Shown piece by piece: positions 37,921-47,025 of a DNA stretch of 64,000 nt (within the stretch, counting starts at the first letter, position 1; each line of letters begins with the position of its first letter). The notes below the pieces were generated by a model, which searched no databases, was not told the origin of the DNA, and worked only from the letters and a program-made list of their open reading frames with translations. Made by a program: the position numbers and the translations under genes. Origin of the DNA: Candidatus Jettenia sp. (GTDB lineage: Bacteria; Planctomycetota; Brocadiia; Brocadiales; Brocadiaceae); assembly GCA_021650895.1 (NCBI GenBank), contig CP091278.1, forward strand, positions 3,501,659 to 3,565,658. Reading direction: 5' to 3'.

Positions 37921-37974
37921 TGTGACATGTTACACTTCTGTATCATGTTACATTTCTGTGACATGTCACACTTC
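37921..37974 (+). promoter_or_regulatory. Three tandem 18-bp palindromic sites upstream of the polyferredoxin
   Basis: Units at 37921-37938, 37939-37956 and 37957-37974 follow the form TGTGACATGTCACACTTC. The third has a perfect 14-base palindrome TGTGACATGTCACA; the first differs by one base and the second by three. Two bases after the last unit a -35 element begins (37976). Position and repetition suit an activator or repressor array. Confidence 0.65.
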
Positions 37975-37975
37975 T

Positions 37976-38004
37976 TTGATCTCCTTGCGATATTTGCATA
38001 TTAT
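37976..38004 (+). promoter_or_regulatory. Putative promoter of the polyferredoxin gene
   Basis: TTGATC at 37976-37981 and TATTAT at 37999-38004 are 17 bases apart. The tandem sites would then lie at about -90 to -37, where activators usually bind. The leader to the start at 38160 is about 150 bases. Confidence 0.5.
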
Positions 38005-38159
38005 TTAGGAAGTCTATCACTACTATGTGCTGTTTCCATTCAAAGAAAGACTTTAGACGAAAAGACCTTATGTATTGAATCGTTATGGAAAAATCATAAA
38101 TTATTACTATAATTAATGAGAAAAATTATTTAAGATATATTTTATAACTTTCTTATACT

Positions 38160-40607
38160 ATGCAGGACAAATATACCAAAGCTAATAAGCCTTATAATAT
38201 ACGTAAGGTTGTACAATATCTCACTTTTTCTGTTTTTATTTATCTCCTCCTTTTCATAGATCCCTTTACGGAAAAAGATTTTTCGGTGAATATATTCCTC
38301 CGTATGAGTCCTCTTGCTGCTCTGGGATCGATGATAGCAACAAAAATATTTATCTTGAAGTATTGGCCTGCTATCATTGTGTTGCTTCTCAATGTTCCGT
38401 TTGGCCGTTTCTTTTGTGCATGGATTTGCCCACTCGGGACGACAATAGATATTACAGACTGTCTTTTTAGTAGCTTTAGAAAGAAATCTCAGAAAAATAT
38501 CTACGATGGCCGTAAGATAAAGTATTATCTTCTTGCCTTTCTTTTGATAAGTCTTCTGTTTAGTCAGCAGTATATTGGTTGGTTTGACCCACTTTCCATC
38601 GCGACTAACGTATATACAGTAAGTATTCATCCCTACAGTGTTCAGATTATTGATTATTTTTTTAGTTACTTTGGTGACATTCCCTTTATCGGACATTTTT
38701 TTGCCCTAATTCATAAATTTTTCCAGAACATTCTTTTTGCTTATCATGCCCCTTTCTTTAGAGGGCACGGAATTCTTTTCTTTATATTTGTTTTGCTCAT
38801 CACTTTTGGTATGGTGTTTAGACGATTCTGGTGCAGAAATATATGTCCCATGGGTGCTATCTTTGCACTCATTTCAGATTGGTCATTATTCAAAAGGACT
38901 GTTTCATCCTCATGCACAAGCTGCGGTCTCTGTGTTGAAAACTGTGGTATGGGTGCTATAGGAAGCGATGGGAAGAGTACTAAGGAAGGTGAGTGTATAC
39001 TGTGTATGACATGTCAAAAGGTGTGTCCGGAGAATAGCGTTACTTTTAGAAGAAAACAATCCATAGAGCAAAGGTCTACCGTAGACCTCTCGAAGAGGGT
39101 ATTTCTTCTAACGGGTTTAACCAGTGCAGCGGTTGCTCCTCTGATAAAATTGAATTATATAAAAAATACCAATAAGGGAAAGACTTCTCTTATTCGTCCG
39201 CCAGGTGCTGTAGATGAAAAAGAATTTCTTGCCCTTTGCATACGCTGCGGCGAGTGTATGAAGGTTTGCAAGACCAACGGGTTACATCCTACTGTATTAG
39301 AGGCTGGTATTGAGAGTTTGTGGACACCGAGGCTTATTCCTAGAATTGGCTATTGCGACTATGGTTGTGTACTGTGTACCCGTGTCTGTCCATCGGGCGC
39401 GATTAAGCGCTTGTCCCTGGAAGAAAAACGAGAGATTGCTTTAGGTAAGGCACGAATAGATCATAACCGATGTATTCCATGGGTAGGATACGTCCGGCTT
39501 CCTGAATTGGAAAAAGAGTGGCAGGATTTCAATTGTGGTGTATGCGAGGAGGTGTGCCCTGTGCCTACAAAGGCTATTCATTTTAATACCTACGTAGATG
39601 CACAACAGCGGGAAATTCGCAGACCTTTTGTACGGGAAAATGTTTGTATTGGTTGTGGCTTTTGTGAGAAAGTTTGTCCCGTATTAGGAACTCCAGCCAT
39701 AGTTGTAGAAGGGATACAACCTCAGACAAAAATAACACATCGCCTAAAAAGTTCTTCAGCAAATAATTTTCTTACAGAAACTATTGGAGAATGGAAAAGA
39801 GTTTCTGTTCCTATTACTTATGAGGGAAAAGAGAAACTCTACGAATATATTGATGGAGGTGCAGAGCCTTATTTATCGTATTCTTTTCTAAGAGTTTCTC
39901 AAGCAGAATATGTAGGTGAGGCAAATAAAAAGATCCTTATTGATATTTGGGAGTTTAGCAGTCCAGAAGATGCTTTTGGGGCCTTTAGTAAAGACCGTGC
40001 TGGCAGAGAAGTACAGATAGGTAATGGAAGTGCATTGTTTGATAATTATCTCTATCTCTGGAACGATATATATTTTATAAGAATCGAACCAAGGGAAGGA
40101 AATGTTTTACCTGAAGAGGTTACTTATTTGGGTAAATCCGTTATTAATACAATGCCATATAAAAAGGTATCGTTGCCAATGATACTTGATTATTTTCCCC
40201 AGCAATATCTTATCAGCGAAAGTCTGAAGTTTTTTCATAAAAAGATCATCCTTGATAATCTCTATATTTCCGATAATTTTATCGAGGAGAATGTATTTCA
40301 TTTAAGCGAAAAAACCGATGCTGCTCTTGCAGAATATAAATCGAGTGTACATGAAAGAACTTTGAAACTTATGATCATACAATATTCAGATGATGATACG
40401 GCAAGAATTGCCTTTGATGATGTGATAAAATTATGGCGAGTTTGGAGTGAAAGGGAATTTACCTCGGGAATGCTGTATACTTTTGAAGATGCATCGTCCA
40501 AGTACTCTTCTTGTTTGTTAAAAAGAAATATCCTTTGTATGACATTTCTTTCCCCGAACAAGAATGACGCAGAACTATTGCTAAAACTTGTATCCGAAAA
40601 ACTATAG
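38160..40607 (+). CDS. NapH/NapG-like membrane polyferredoxin fused to a DUF6599-like domain
   Basis: The 815-residue protein has an N-terminal NapH-like membrane part (about 1-300) with several helices and two CxxxCP motifs (CAWICPLG and CRNICPMG), a first ferredoxin pair (CTSCGLCVENC and CILCMTCQKVCP), a hydrophobic stretch, then a NapG-like ferredoxin part with further clusters (CIRCGECMKVC, CVLCTRVCP, CGVCEEVCP and CIGCGFCEKVCP). The C-terminal 270 residues look like DUF6599 (YEGKEKLYEYIDGGAEPY). NapG/H proteins pass electrons from quinol to periplasmic oxidoreductases, so this could be a self-contained electron conduit. The partner is not in the window. Confidence 0.82.
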   Translation: MQDKYTKANKPYNIRKVVQYLTFSVFIYLLLFIDPFTEKDFSVNIFLRMSPLAALGSMIATKIFILKYWPAIIVLLLNVPFGRFFCAWICPLGTTIDITDCLFSSFRKKSQKNIYDGRKIKYYLLAFLLISLLFSQQYIGWFDPLSIATNVYTVSIHPYSVQIIDYFFSYFGDIPFIGHFFALIHKFFQNILFAYHAPFFRGHGILFFIFVLLITFGMVFRRFWCRNICPMGAIFALISDWSLFKRTVSSSCTSCGLCVENCGMGAIGSDGKSTKEGECILCMTCQKVCPENSVTFRRKQSIEQRSTVDLSKRVFLLTGLTSAAVAPLIKLNYIKNTNKGKTSLIRPPGAVDEKEFLALCIRCGECMKVCKTNGLHPTVLEAGIESLWTPRLIPRIGYCDYGCVLCTRVCPSGAIKRLSLEEKREIALGKARIDHNRCIPWVGYVRLPELEKEWQDFNCGVCEEVCPVPTKAIHFNTYVDAQQREIRRPFVRENVCIGCGFCEKVCPVLGTPAIVVEGIQPQTKITHRLKSSSANNFLTETIGEWKRVSVPITYEGKEKLYEYIDGGAEPYLSYSFLRVSQAEYVGEANKKILIDIWEFSSPEDAFGAFSKDRAGREVQIGNGSALFDNYLYLWNDIYFIRIEPREGNVLPEEVTYLGKSVINTMPYKKVSLPMILDYFPQQYLISESLKFFHKKIILDNLYISDNFIEENVFHLSEKTDAALAEYKSSVHERTLKLMIIQYSDDDTARIAFDDVIKLWRVWSEREFTSGMLYTFEDASSKYSSCLLKRNILCMTFLSPNKNDAELLLKLVSEKL

Positions 40608-40614
40608 ATTTTTG

Positions 40615-40644
40615 TTGCAAAGAATAGTTAATCTTTGCTATAGT
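40615..40644 (+). promoter_or_regulatory. Putative promoter of rpsO-pnp
   Basis: TTGCAA at 40615-40620 and TATAGT at 40639-40644 are 18 bases apart, about 85 bases before rpsO. Confidence 0.45.
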
Positions 40645-40727
40645 AATAAAAAAAATGTGTTAATAGATTTGTCAAGTGAATATTAATAAGTCTTTGAAGG
40701 GTTTTATTTTTTAAGGAATTAGTATAA

Positions 40728-40994
40728 ATGATAAGTAAAGAAGTAAAACAGAGGCTCATTACAGACCTCAAGACTCATGAAAATGATACCGGTTCTCCTG
40801 AGGTGCAGGTAGCGTTGTTAACAGAGCGAATTAATCATTTAAGTGATCACCTGAAGGAACACAAAAAAGACCATACCTCTCGGAGGGGTTTGTTAAAAAT
40901 GGTTGGACGTAGGTCAGCATTACTTAAATATTTATCAAACAGAGATAACGAAAGATACAAAAGACTCATCGGTAGGCTCGGTATCCGTAAATAA
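40728..40994 (+). CDS. rpsO: Small ribosomal subunit protein uS15
   Basis: The 88-residue protein binds 16S rRNA early in 30S assembly. It has the family pattern [41 protein letters not shown] and LIGRLGIRK at the end. Length is exact. AGGAATTAGTATAA precedes the ATG. The rpsO-pnp order is ancient and common. Confidence 0.98.
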   Translation: MISKEVKQRLITDLKTHENDTGSPEVQVALLTERINHLSDHLKEHKKDHTSRRGLLKMVGRRSALLKYLSNRDNERYKRLIGRLGIRK

Positions 40995-41106
40995 ATCAAT
41001 TTTTAGGAGACCCTATAGACTTATCTAAAATGTATAAAAAATTAAAATATTCATTTCTTTTGCTGGTCAAAGGCAAAATAAAGTAAAATAAAGCTGGAGG
41101 TGAAAA

Positions 41107-43218
41107 ATGCCGTATTGTAAAGTAGAACGATTGATCGGCAAAAGAATACTTAGTATAGAAACAGGTAAAATTGCAAAGCAAGCAGATGGTGCTGCATTAA
41201 TTCGATATGGAGATACGATAGTCTTAACTACAGTTGTTGCGGCAGGAGAGAATGAAGAAGCCGACTTTTTTCCTCTTATTGTTGATTATAGAGAAAAGAC
41301 ATATGCAGCTGGAAAATTTCCAGGTGGTTTTTTTAAGAGAGAGGGAAAACCTACCAACAAGGAAGTATTAACCATGCGGTTAATAGATCGACCCATCAGA
41401 CCGCTCTTCCCAGAAACATACCTCAATGAAGTGCAGATTATGTCCATGGTTCTTTCTGCAGATAAAGAAAATGATCCAGATATTTTTGCTATGATAGGTG
41501 CGTCTGCAGCTTTATCTATTTCAAGCATTCCGTTTCACGGGCCTACAGGATCCGTAAGGGTTGGTCTAGTGGATAGAGAGTTTATTATTAATCCCACCCA
41601 TTCTGAGCTGCTAATGAGCAGTATTGACCTCGTAGTCTCAGGAACAGAGGAGGCTGTTACGATGGTTGAATCATCTAGCAAGGAGGTTCCTGAGGAGCAG
41701 ATGGTGGATGCTATCATGTTTGGGCATAAATTTATTAAAGAAATTGTACAGCTTCAAAAAGAACTATTAAGCAAGTGTAGAAAAGAAAAACAACCCATCC
41801 CGCCTTTAAAAATAAATATGGCTCTTTTAGAAGAAATTAAAGGGAAGTATTACACCCAAATATTAGAAAAGAATCAAACACCAGGAAAACAGGAGCGAAA
41901 GCTTGCTTTAAACGAGATATTAAATCAAATTATACATGAGTATTGTACCGATAGAGAAGATGCTCCTACAAAAAGAGAAATTAAGGCAATTTTTGAGAGA
42001 ATAGAAACAGTTGTAGTTCGTGATCAAATCATAAAAGAAAACAAGAGGCCTGATGGACGAGGAGCAAAAGATATTCGTCCTATTGCTTGTGAAATAGGAA
42101 TATTACCGAGAACCCATGGTTCTGCTTTATTTACCAGAGGCGAGACCCAGGCTCTTGTTGTAACTACTCTTGGTACGCCTACGGATGAACAAAAAGTAGA
42201 TACGCTCGAGGATGAATATTCGAAAAAATTTATGTTGGATTATAATTTTCCTCCTTTCTGCGTAGGTGAGGTAAAACCATTACGTGGGCCAGGCAGGCGT
42301 GAAATCGGGCATGGAGCATTGGCTGAACGTGCTTTAGAGGCGGTGCTGCCCCCGCCAAACAAGTTTCCCTATACCGTTCGGGTAGTTTCTGATATCACAG
42401 AGTCTAATGGTTCATCCTCAATGGCTACTGTATGTGGAGGAACCCTTTCTATGATGGATGCCGGTATTCCTATAACTGCACCGGTTGCTGGTATTGCTAT
42501 GGGTTTGGTTAAAGAGGGGGATGACGTTCGTATCCTATCTGATATTTTAGGGACGGAAGACCATTTGGGTGATATGGACTTTAAAGTTGCAGGGACGGAA
42601 AAAGGTGTTACTGCACTGCAAATGGATATAAAAATCTCTGGAATTACCCAGGAAGTTATGCAAAGCGCTTTAGCACAGGCAAAAGAAGGGCGACTTTTTA
42701 TAATTAAGGAGCTTATAAAGGTTATTGAAAAACCAAGGGAAGAAATCTCTGTATATGCACCGAAACTCGTTCATATCAAAATTAATCCTGAAAAAATTGG
42801 TATGGTGATTGGTCCTGGAGGTAAAAATATTAAAAAGATACAAGAGGAAACCAGCGCAAAAATAGAGATCGAAGATGACGGCACCGTTATTATTTCCGCA
42901 GCCCTTACTGAATCAGCACAAAAAGCCAAGACATGGATTGAGCGTATGACGGAAGAAGTCCAGGTTGGTAAAGTTTATACGGGAAAGGTTCTTTCGTTAA
43001 AAGAGTATGGAGCTTTTGTGGAAATCATCCCGGGGCATGATGGACTTGTGCATATTTCTGAGTTATCTGATAGTTATGTAGAGAAAGTCGAAGATGTTGT
43101 ACAGGTAGGTCAGGAAATTATGATAAAAGTAATTGGAATAGATGATCAGAAGAGAGTTAAATTGAGCAGAAAGGCTGCCCTCAAAGAAAAAGGTCAACCA
43201 GAACCCTCAAACGTGTAA
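41107..43218 (+). CDS. pnp: Polyribonucleotide nucleotidyltransferase (PNPase)
   Basis: The 703-residue exoribonuclease degrades RNA by phosphorolysis. Two RNase PH domains (about 10-140 and 310-550) flank an alpha-helical domain, followed by KH (about 555-615, IGPGGKNIKKIQEE) and S1 (about 620-690, GKVLSLKEYGAFVEI) domains. Active-site stretches include TRGETQAL, FPPFCVGE and SNGSSSMATVCGG. CTGGAGG precedes the ATG. Length is normal. Confidence 0.98.
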   Translation: MPYCKVERLIGKRILSIETGKIAKQADGAALIRYGDTIVLTTVVAAGENEEADFFPLIVDYREKTYAAGKFPGGFFKREGKPTNKEVLTMRLIDRPIRPLFPETYLNEVQIMSMVLSADKENDPDIFAMIGASAALSISSIPFHGPTGSVRVGLVDREFIINPTHSELLMSSIDLVVSGTEEAVTMVESSSKEVPEEQMVDAIMFGHKFIKEIVQLQKELLSKCRKEKQPIPPLKINMALLEEIKGKYYTQILEKNQTPGKQERKLALNEILNQIIHEYCTDREDAPTKREIKAIFERIETVVVRDQIIKENKRPDGRGAKDIRPIACEIGILPRTHGSALFTRGETQALVVTTLGTPTDEQKVDTLEDEYSKKFMLDYNFPPFCVGEVKPLRGPGRREIGHGALAERALEAVLPPPNKFPYTVRVVSDITESNGSSSMATVCGGTLSMMDAGIPITAPVAGIAMGLVKEGDDVRILSDILGTEDHLGDMDFKVAGTEKGVTALQMDIKISGITQEVMQSALAQAKEGRLFIIKELIKVIEKPREEISVYAPKLVHIKINPEKIGMVIGPGGKNIKKIQEETSAKIEIEDDGTVIISAALTESAQKAKTWIERMTEEVQVGKVYTGKVLSLKEYGAFVEIIPGHDGLVHISELSDSYVEKVEDVVQVGQEIMIKVIGIDDQKRVKLSRKAALKEKGQPEPSNV

Positions 43219-43408
43219 GATTTTCCTAGTTAAGGAATGTTTCAGTAAAATTAAGTCAACTATGCAGGTGAACAAAGATTTAATTTTACCCATTATTAAA
43301 TATCTTTTGATCTTATTAGGAGGATATAAGAGCGTAAAGGATAAAGAGAAGTGGATGCAATGTTTTAACTGTTTTAAGATGTATTTATTCAATTAGGAGA
43401 GCAATATA

Positions 43409-43615
43409 ATGGCAATAGGTAAAGTTAAATGGTTTGATGCGAAAAAGGGTTTTGGTTTTATTGAACAAGAGGGTGGTGGAGATGTTTTCGTTCACTATTC
43501 AAATATTACCGGTGACGGATTTAAAACATTGGAAGATGGTGAAAAAGTAGAGTTTGATATTGTCGAAGGGGCAAAAGGCTTACAAGCCCAAAAAGTAACT
43601 CGTATCGCTTCCTAA
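43409..43615 (+). CDS. Cold shock domain protein
   Basis: The 68-residue protein is a single cold-shock domain with the RNA-binding [19 protein letters not shown] stretch and the VKWFDAKKG start. It acts as an RNA chaperone. TAGGAGAGC precedes the ATG. A terminator hairpin follows. Which csp paralogue it is cannot be told. Confidence 0.95.
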   Translation: MAIGKVKWFDAKKGFGFIEQEGGGDVFVHYSNITGDGFKTLEDGEKVEFDIVEGAKGLQAQKVTRIAS

Positions 43616-43640
43616 AAATAATATATAAAAAGAACATACC

Positions 43641-43687
43641 TGAGCCAGGAAGAAAGCAAACAAATCTTTTTCCTGGCTCATTCTTTT
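43641..43687 (+). terminator. Terminator after the cold-shock gene
   Basis: TGAGCCAGGAA (43641-43651) pairs with TTCCTGGCTCA (43670-43680) and a TTCTTTT tract follows. It lies 26 bases after the stop and 13 before the next gene. Confidence 0.8.
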
Positions 43688-43699
43688 GATTGAGAAAAT

Positions 43700-44491
43700 G
43701 TGATTCAATACTTAATTGGTGCAGCAGTATCTTTTATTATTCTTATTCCAGTCGCTCTTCTTTATATACAAAGGGTTATTGATAAAACCAGAGAATTTGA
43801 GAAAAGGGCAACGGATTCAGAAAGATTAGCTTTTGTTGGCACGTTAGCGGGAGGACTTGCCCATGAGATTAAAAATCCCTTAAGTACGCTCAATATTAAC
43901 TTGCAACTCATGAAGGAAGATATACAAAGTATCATAGGAGAAAAGAGTGAAAGGGCATACCTAAAGATACAAATCTTACAAAAAGAGATACAACGCTTAG
44001 AGGAAATATTAAATGATTTTCTCCGATTTGCAAAAGGACAAAAACTAGAACTGGAGAGCCACGATATTAATGAAGTTTTGGATGAAGTTATTGATTTTGT
44101 TACACCGGGACTAAAACAGAAAAAAATATTACTACTAAAAAGCTACGATGCGTATCTTCCCAAATGTCATATAGATAATAATCTTATAAAACAGGCGATT
44201 TTGAATATTATCATTAATGCAGAACAGGCGATGGAAAATGGCGGGAACCTTATGCTTGGTACATCCAAAGGTAAAAAATATATACAAATAGATATAACAG
44301 ATACAGGCTCAGGTATTTCCAGAGGTATTCTTGATAAAATATTCCAAGTTTATTTTTCTACGAAAAAAACAGGTACTGGACTTGGACTTCCAACAACAAA
44401 GCGTATTATCGAAGAGCATGGAGGAACTATCTCAGTTCAAAGTGAAGAGGGTAAAGGAACCAATTTCTCTATACGATTACCAATACATTAG
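43700..44491 (+). CDS. Membrane-anchored histidine kinase
   Basis: The 263-residue kinase starts at GTG 43700. One membrane segment (about 4-24) is followed by a dimerisation domain with phospho-acceptor H55 in LAGGLAHEIKNPLSTL and an ATPase domain with NIIINAEQAME, DTGSGI and GTGLGLPTT. There is no sensor loop, so input must come from the membrane or a partner. The regulator 10 bases downstream is the likely partner. Confidence 0.92.
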   Translation: MIQYLIGAAVSFIILIPVALLYIQRVIDKTREFEKRATDSERLAFVGTLAGGLAHEIKNPLSTLNINLQLMKEDIQSIIGEKSERAYLKIQILQKEIQRLEEILNDFLRFAKGQKLELESHDINEVLDEVIDFVTPGLKQKKILLLKSYDAYLPKCHIDNNLIKQAILNIIINAEQAMENGGNLMLGTSKGKKYIQIDITDTGSGISRGILDKIFQVYFSTKKTGTGLGLPTTKRIIEEHGGTISVQSEEGKGTNFSIRLPIH

Positions 44492-44500
44492 AGTTATTAA

Positions 44501-45862
44501 GTGATGATAAATCATATCAATATCCTTGTTATTGATGATAAAGAAGAGCATGCAAATGCTACAGCCGAAGCGCTCCAGAAAGTGGGATATAAATGCCGTA
44601 TTGCTACAAGTGGAGGAGAAGGTTTAAAAATTATAGAAACCGGGGAGGTGGATATTGTAATTACGGATTTAATTATGCACGATATTGATGGCCTGCAAAT
44701 ACTCAAGGCAACAAAAGAGAAATTACCGGAAGCTGAAGTTGTTCTGATTACCGGTTATGGAACAGTTGAAACCGCTGTAGATGCTATGCAGAAAGGGGCA
44801 GCTACATATCTTTTGAAGCCCATCAATATTAATCATTTGCGTGCAGAAGTTGCCAAACTCATTGAAAAGCAGGGGCTTGTGAGGAGTAATACGGAGCTTC
44901 ACAAACAACTTGATGAAAGGTTCGGATTATCAGGCATTATTGGCAATAGTCCAAAAATGCAAAAGGTGTTAAATACCGTTAAGCAAATTTCCGGAACAAC
45001 AGCTACCGTATTAATAACTGGTGAAAGCGGTACCGGTAAAGAGCTTATTGCAAAAACCATTCATAACAATAGTCCCAGGAAAAATAATTTACTTGTTATC
45101 TTAAATTCTGCAGCTATTCCGGAAAATCTCCTTGAGAGCGAACTCTTTGGACATGAGAAGGGTGCTTTTACGGGAGCCTTGTATCAGCGGAAAGGAAAAT
45201 TCGAGCATGCGCACCGCGGCACATTATTTTTAGATGAGGTTGGTGATATGCCTCTTTCTACACAAGTCAAACTGTTGCGGGTAATTGAAGATGGTATAAT
45301 TACCCGCATTGGTAGCAACGAGTCTCTTGAGGTGGATGTTCGTTTGATTGCTGCTACAAATCAGGATCTTGAAAAACTTATTAAAGAGGGAAAATTCAGA
45401 GAAGATCTTTACTTTAGATTGAATGTTGTCTCTATCAAATTACCGCCTCTCAGAGAGAAGGTTGAGGATATTCCACTCCTCATCGATGCGTTTCTCCGTG
45501 AATTTTCCCAGATACACAATAAAAAGATCTTATGCATGTCTCCTGATGCAAGAAAAATTCTCTATAAATATTCGTGGCCTGGAAATATACGGGAACTAAA
45601 AAATTGTATTGAGAGTATGGTTGTTGTAAGCACGAGAGACGTGTTAGATATAGAAACCATCCCGGATCATATATTACAGCGTAGCGATAAAGAGACTACT
45701 TCGCTTAATTTTGTAGCAGGCATGACCGTAGAAGAAGCCGAAAGAGAGCTTATTAAAAATACCTTATCCTCAGTAGGTGGAAATAGAGAAGAAGCATCAA
45801 AATTGCTGGGAATTGGTGAACGTACTCTTTATAGAAAATTAGATCGGTACGGTCTTAGATGA
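44501..45862 (+). CDS. NtrC-family sigma54-dependent response regulator
   Basis: The 453-residue regulator has a receiver (D12/D13, phospho-acceptor D56), an AAA+ domain with GESGTGKE, the sigma54-binding GAFTGA loop, GTLFLDEVGD, and a C-terminal Fis-type helix-turn-helix (REEASKLLGIGERTLYRKL). ATG 44504 is an alternative start. Partner kinase directly upstream. Its target promoters are unknown. Confidence 0.95.
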   Translation: MMINHINILVIDDKEEHANATAEALQKVGYKCRIATSGGEGLKIIETGEVDIVITDLIMHDIDGLQILKATKEKLPEAEVVLITGYGTVETAVDAMQKGAATYLLKPININHLRAEVAKLIEKQGLVRSNTELHKQLDERFGLSGIIGNSPKMQKVLNTVKQISGTTATVLITGESGTGKELIAKTIHNNSPRKNNLLVILNSAAIPENLLESELFGHEKGAFTGALYQRKGKFEHAHRGTLFLDEVGDMPLSTQVKLLRVIEDGIITRIGSNESLEVDVRLIAATNQDLEKLIKEGKFREDLYFRLNVVSIKLPPLREKVEDIPLLIDAFLREFSQIHNKKILCMSPDARKILYKYSWPGNIRELKNCIESMVVVSTRDVLDIETIPDHILQRSDKETTSLNFVAGMTVEEAERELIKNTLSSVGGNREEASKLLGIGERTLYRKLDRYGLR

Positions 45863-45888
45863 ATTAAATCAGAGAATTCCAATACGAT

Positions 45889-46266
45889 ATGCTAGAAATT
45901 AAATTATGCTCTAATTGTAAAAGAAGCTTATCCAAAAATGACATCGATTCAGGACATATCGAATATCAGGAAAGTGGGAAATTGCTTTGTAAAGAGTGTT
46001 TTGCTATGAAAACAAGAAGAGAGAAGGGATATGAGGAAAAAGATTTTATCATGGAGTCCCTATTAAATGAATTAAAAAATATTAATAGAGTCTTAACGTA
46101 TGAGCCTGTTTCATGGCTAAATATTCTGGCAGCCGTTATTCAGTGTTTTGTTTTCGGTTCTCTCATTTTTGCTTACCTTAATCGCAATGGTGATGTCCAT
46201 GCGTATCTATTACTTGCCCTTGTTTTTCAAGTAATGGCATTAACTTTTTTTGTAATAAAAAAATAG
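45889..46266 (+). CDS. Zinc-ribbon protein with two membrane helices
   Basis: The 125-residue protein opens with a Cys-pair ribbon (CSNC at 7-10 and CKEC at about 36-39), a helical linker, and two hydrophobic segments at about 80-101 and 105-122. No family is recognised. It lies 26 bases after the regulator gene and may belong to the same transcript. Confidence 0.6.
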   Translation: MLEIKLCSNCKRSLSKNDIDSGHIEYQESGKLLCKECFAMKTRREKGYEEKDFIMESLLNELKNINRVLTYEPVSWLNILAAVIQCFVFGSLIFAYLNRNGDVHAYLLLALVFQVMALTFFVIKK

Positions 46267-46277
46267 AGGAAAAATAC

Positions 46278-46305
46278 TTGACTATAGATATCTTGTTATT
46301 ATAAT
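46278..46305 (+). promoter_or_regulatory. Strong promoter of the peroxiredoxin gene
   Basis: TTGACT at 46278-46283 and TATAAT at 46300-46305 are 16 bases apart. An AT-rich partial dyad (CTATAATTAATTAAC) follows the -10 and vaguely resembles a PerR box, matching only about nine of fourteen positions, so repressor control is speculative. Confidence 0.65.
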
Positions 46306-46364
46306 GTGTAACTATAATTAATTAACAATAATTACATATTAAATTATTGAAAGGAGGCATAATA

Positions 46365-46886
46365 ATGAGTGTAAGAATTGGGCAGAATGCGCCTGAATTT
46401 ACCTTACAAAGTGTTATTGGAGATAAGTTTTGTGATGTAGGTTTGGATGAATATAAGGGGAAATGGGTTGTTCTTTTCTTTTATCCACTAGATTTTACCT
46501 TTATATGTCCTACAGAAATTACTGAATTCTCAAAACGTGATAGTGAGTTTAAAGCACTTAATGCACAAGTTCTAGGGGTAAGCATTGACAGTGTATACTC
46601 TCACAAGGCATGGTTGAAAGAACTAGGAAACCTTAGTTATCCATTACTGAGTGATATTACAAAAGATATTTCCCGGAAGTATGGTGTCCTTCTTGAAGAT
46701 AAGGGTATTGCCTTGCGAGGTACTTTTATCATTGATCCGGAGGGGAAACTAAGGTATCAATTAATTCACGATTTAGGTATTGGAAGAAGTGTTGAAGAAA
46801 TCCTCAGGGTCTTAAGAGCATTACAAACAGGAGAGCTTTGTCCAGTTGAATGGAAGCCTGGTAAAAAGACATTGGGTAAAGCATAG
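46365..46886 (+). CDS. Typical 2-Cys peroxiredoxin
   Basis: Starting at ATG 46365 (after AAGGAGG), the 173-residue enzyme reduces peroxides. The peroxidatic Cys is C48 in DFTFICPTEI and the resolving Cys is C159 in GELCPVEW. Length and motifs match the AhpC/Prx1 group. An upstream in-frame ATG at 46347 overlaps the ribosome site and is rejected. A strong promoter and a terminator bracket it as a single-gene unit. Confidence 0.95.
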   Translation: MSVRIGQNAPEFTLQSVIGDKFCDVGLDEYKGKWVVLFFYPLDFTFICPTEITEFSKRDSEFKALNAQVLGVSIDSVYSHKAWLKELGNLSYPLLSDITKDISRKYGVLLEDKGIALRGTFIIDPEGKLRYQLIHDLGIGRSVEEILRVLRALQTGELCPVEWKPGKKTLGKA

Positions 46887-46932
46887 ATATAATCTTAAAT
46901 AACGAAGATATTTTTAACTTAGCAGCAAACAC

Positions 46933-46967
46933 AATAAACTTCTCCTTGCAATGAGGAGAAGTTTATT
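46933..46967 (+). terminator. Terminator after the peroxiredoxin gene
   Basis: AATAAACTTCTCC (46933-46945) pairs with GGAGAAGTTTATT (46955-46967), followed by TTTTT. It lies 47 bases after the stop and may also serve the minus-strand TPR gene that ends at 47026. Confidence 0.85.
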
Positions 46968-47025
46968 TTTTATATTGGTAGGATTATGAATAGCGAGCAA
47001 TTGCGCCTATGCAGAATTCTATCAT

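Noticed and set aside
37921-37974. Possible CRISPR array
   Set aside because: The three 18-bp units are directly adjacent without spacers and no cas genes are present.
37927-38112. A 61-residue open frame beginning MLHFC
   Set aside because: Its start is only the translation of the tandem palindromic repeats, it has no ribosome site, and the promoter of the next gene lies inside it.
43261-43395. A 44-residue open frame between pnp and the cold-shock gene
   Set aside because: No ribosome site and no recognisable features; the region is more likely the cold-shock mRNA leader.
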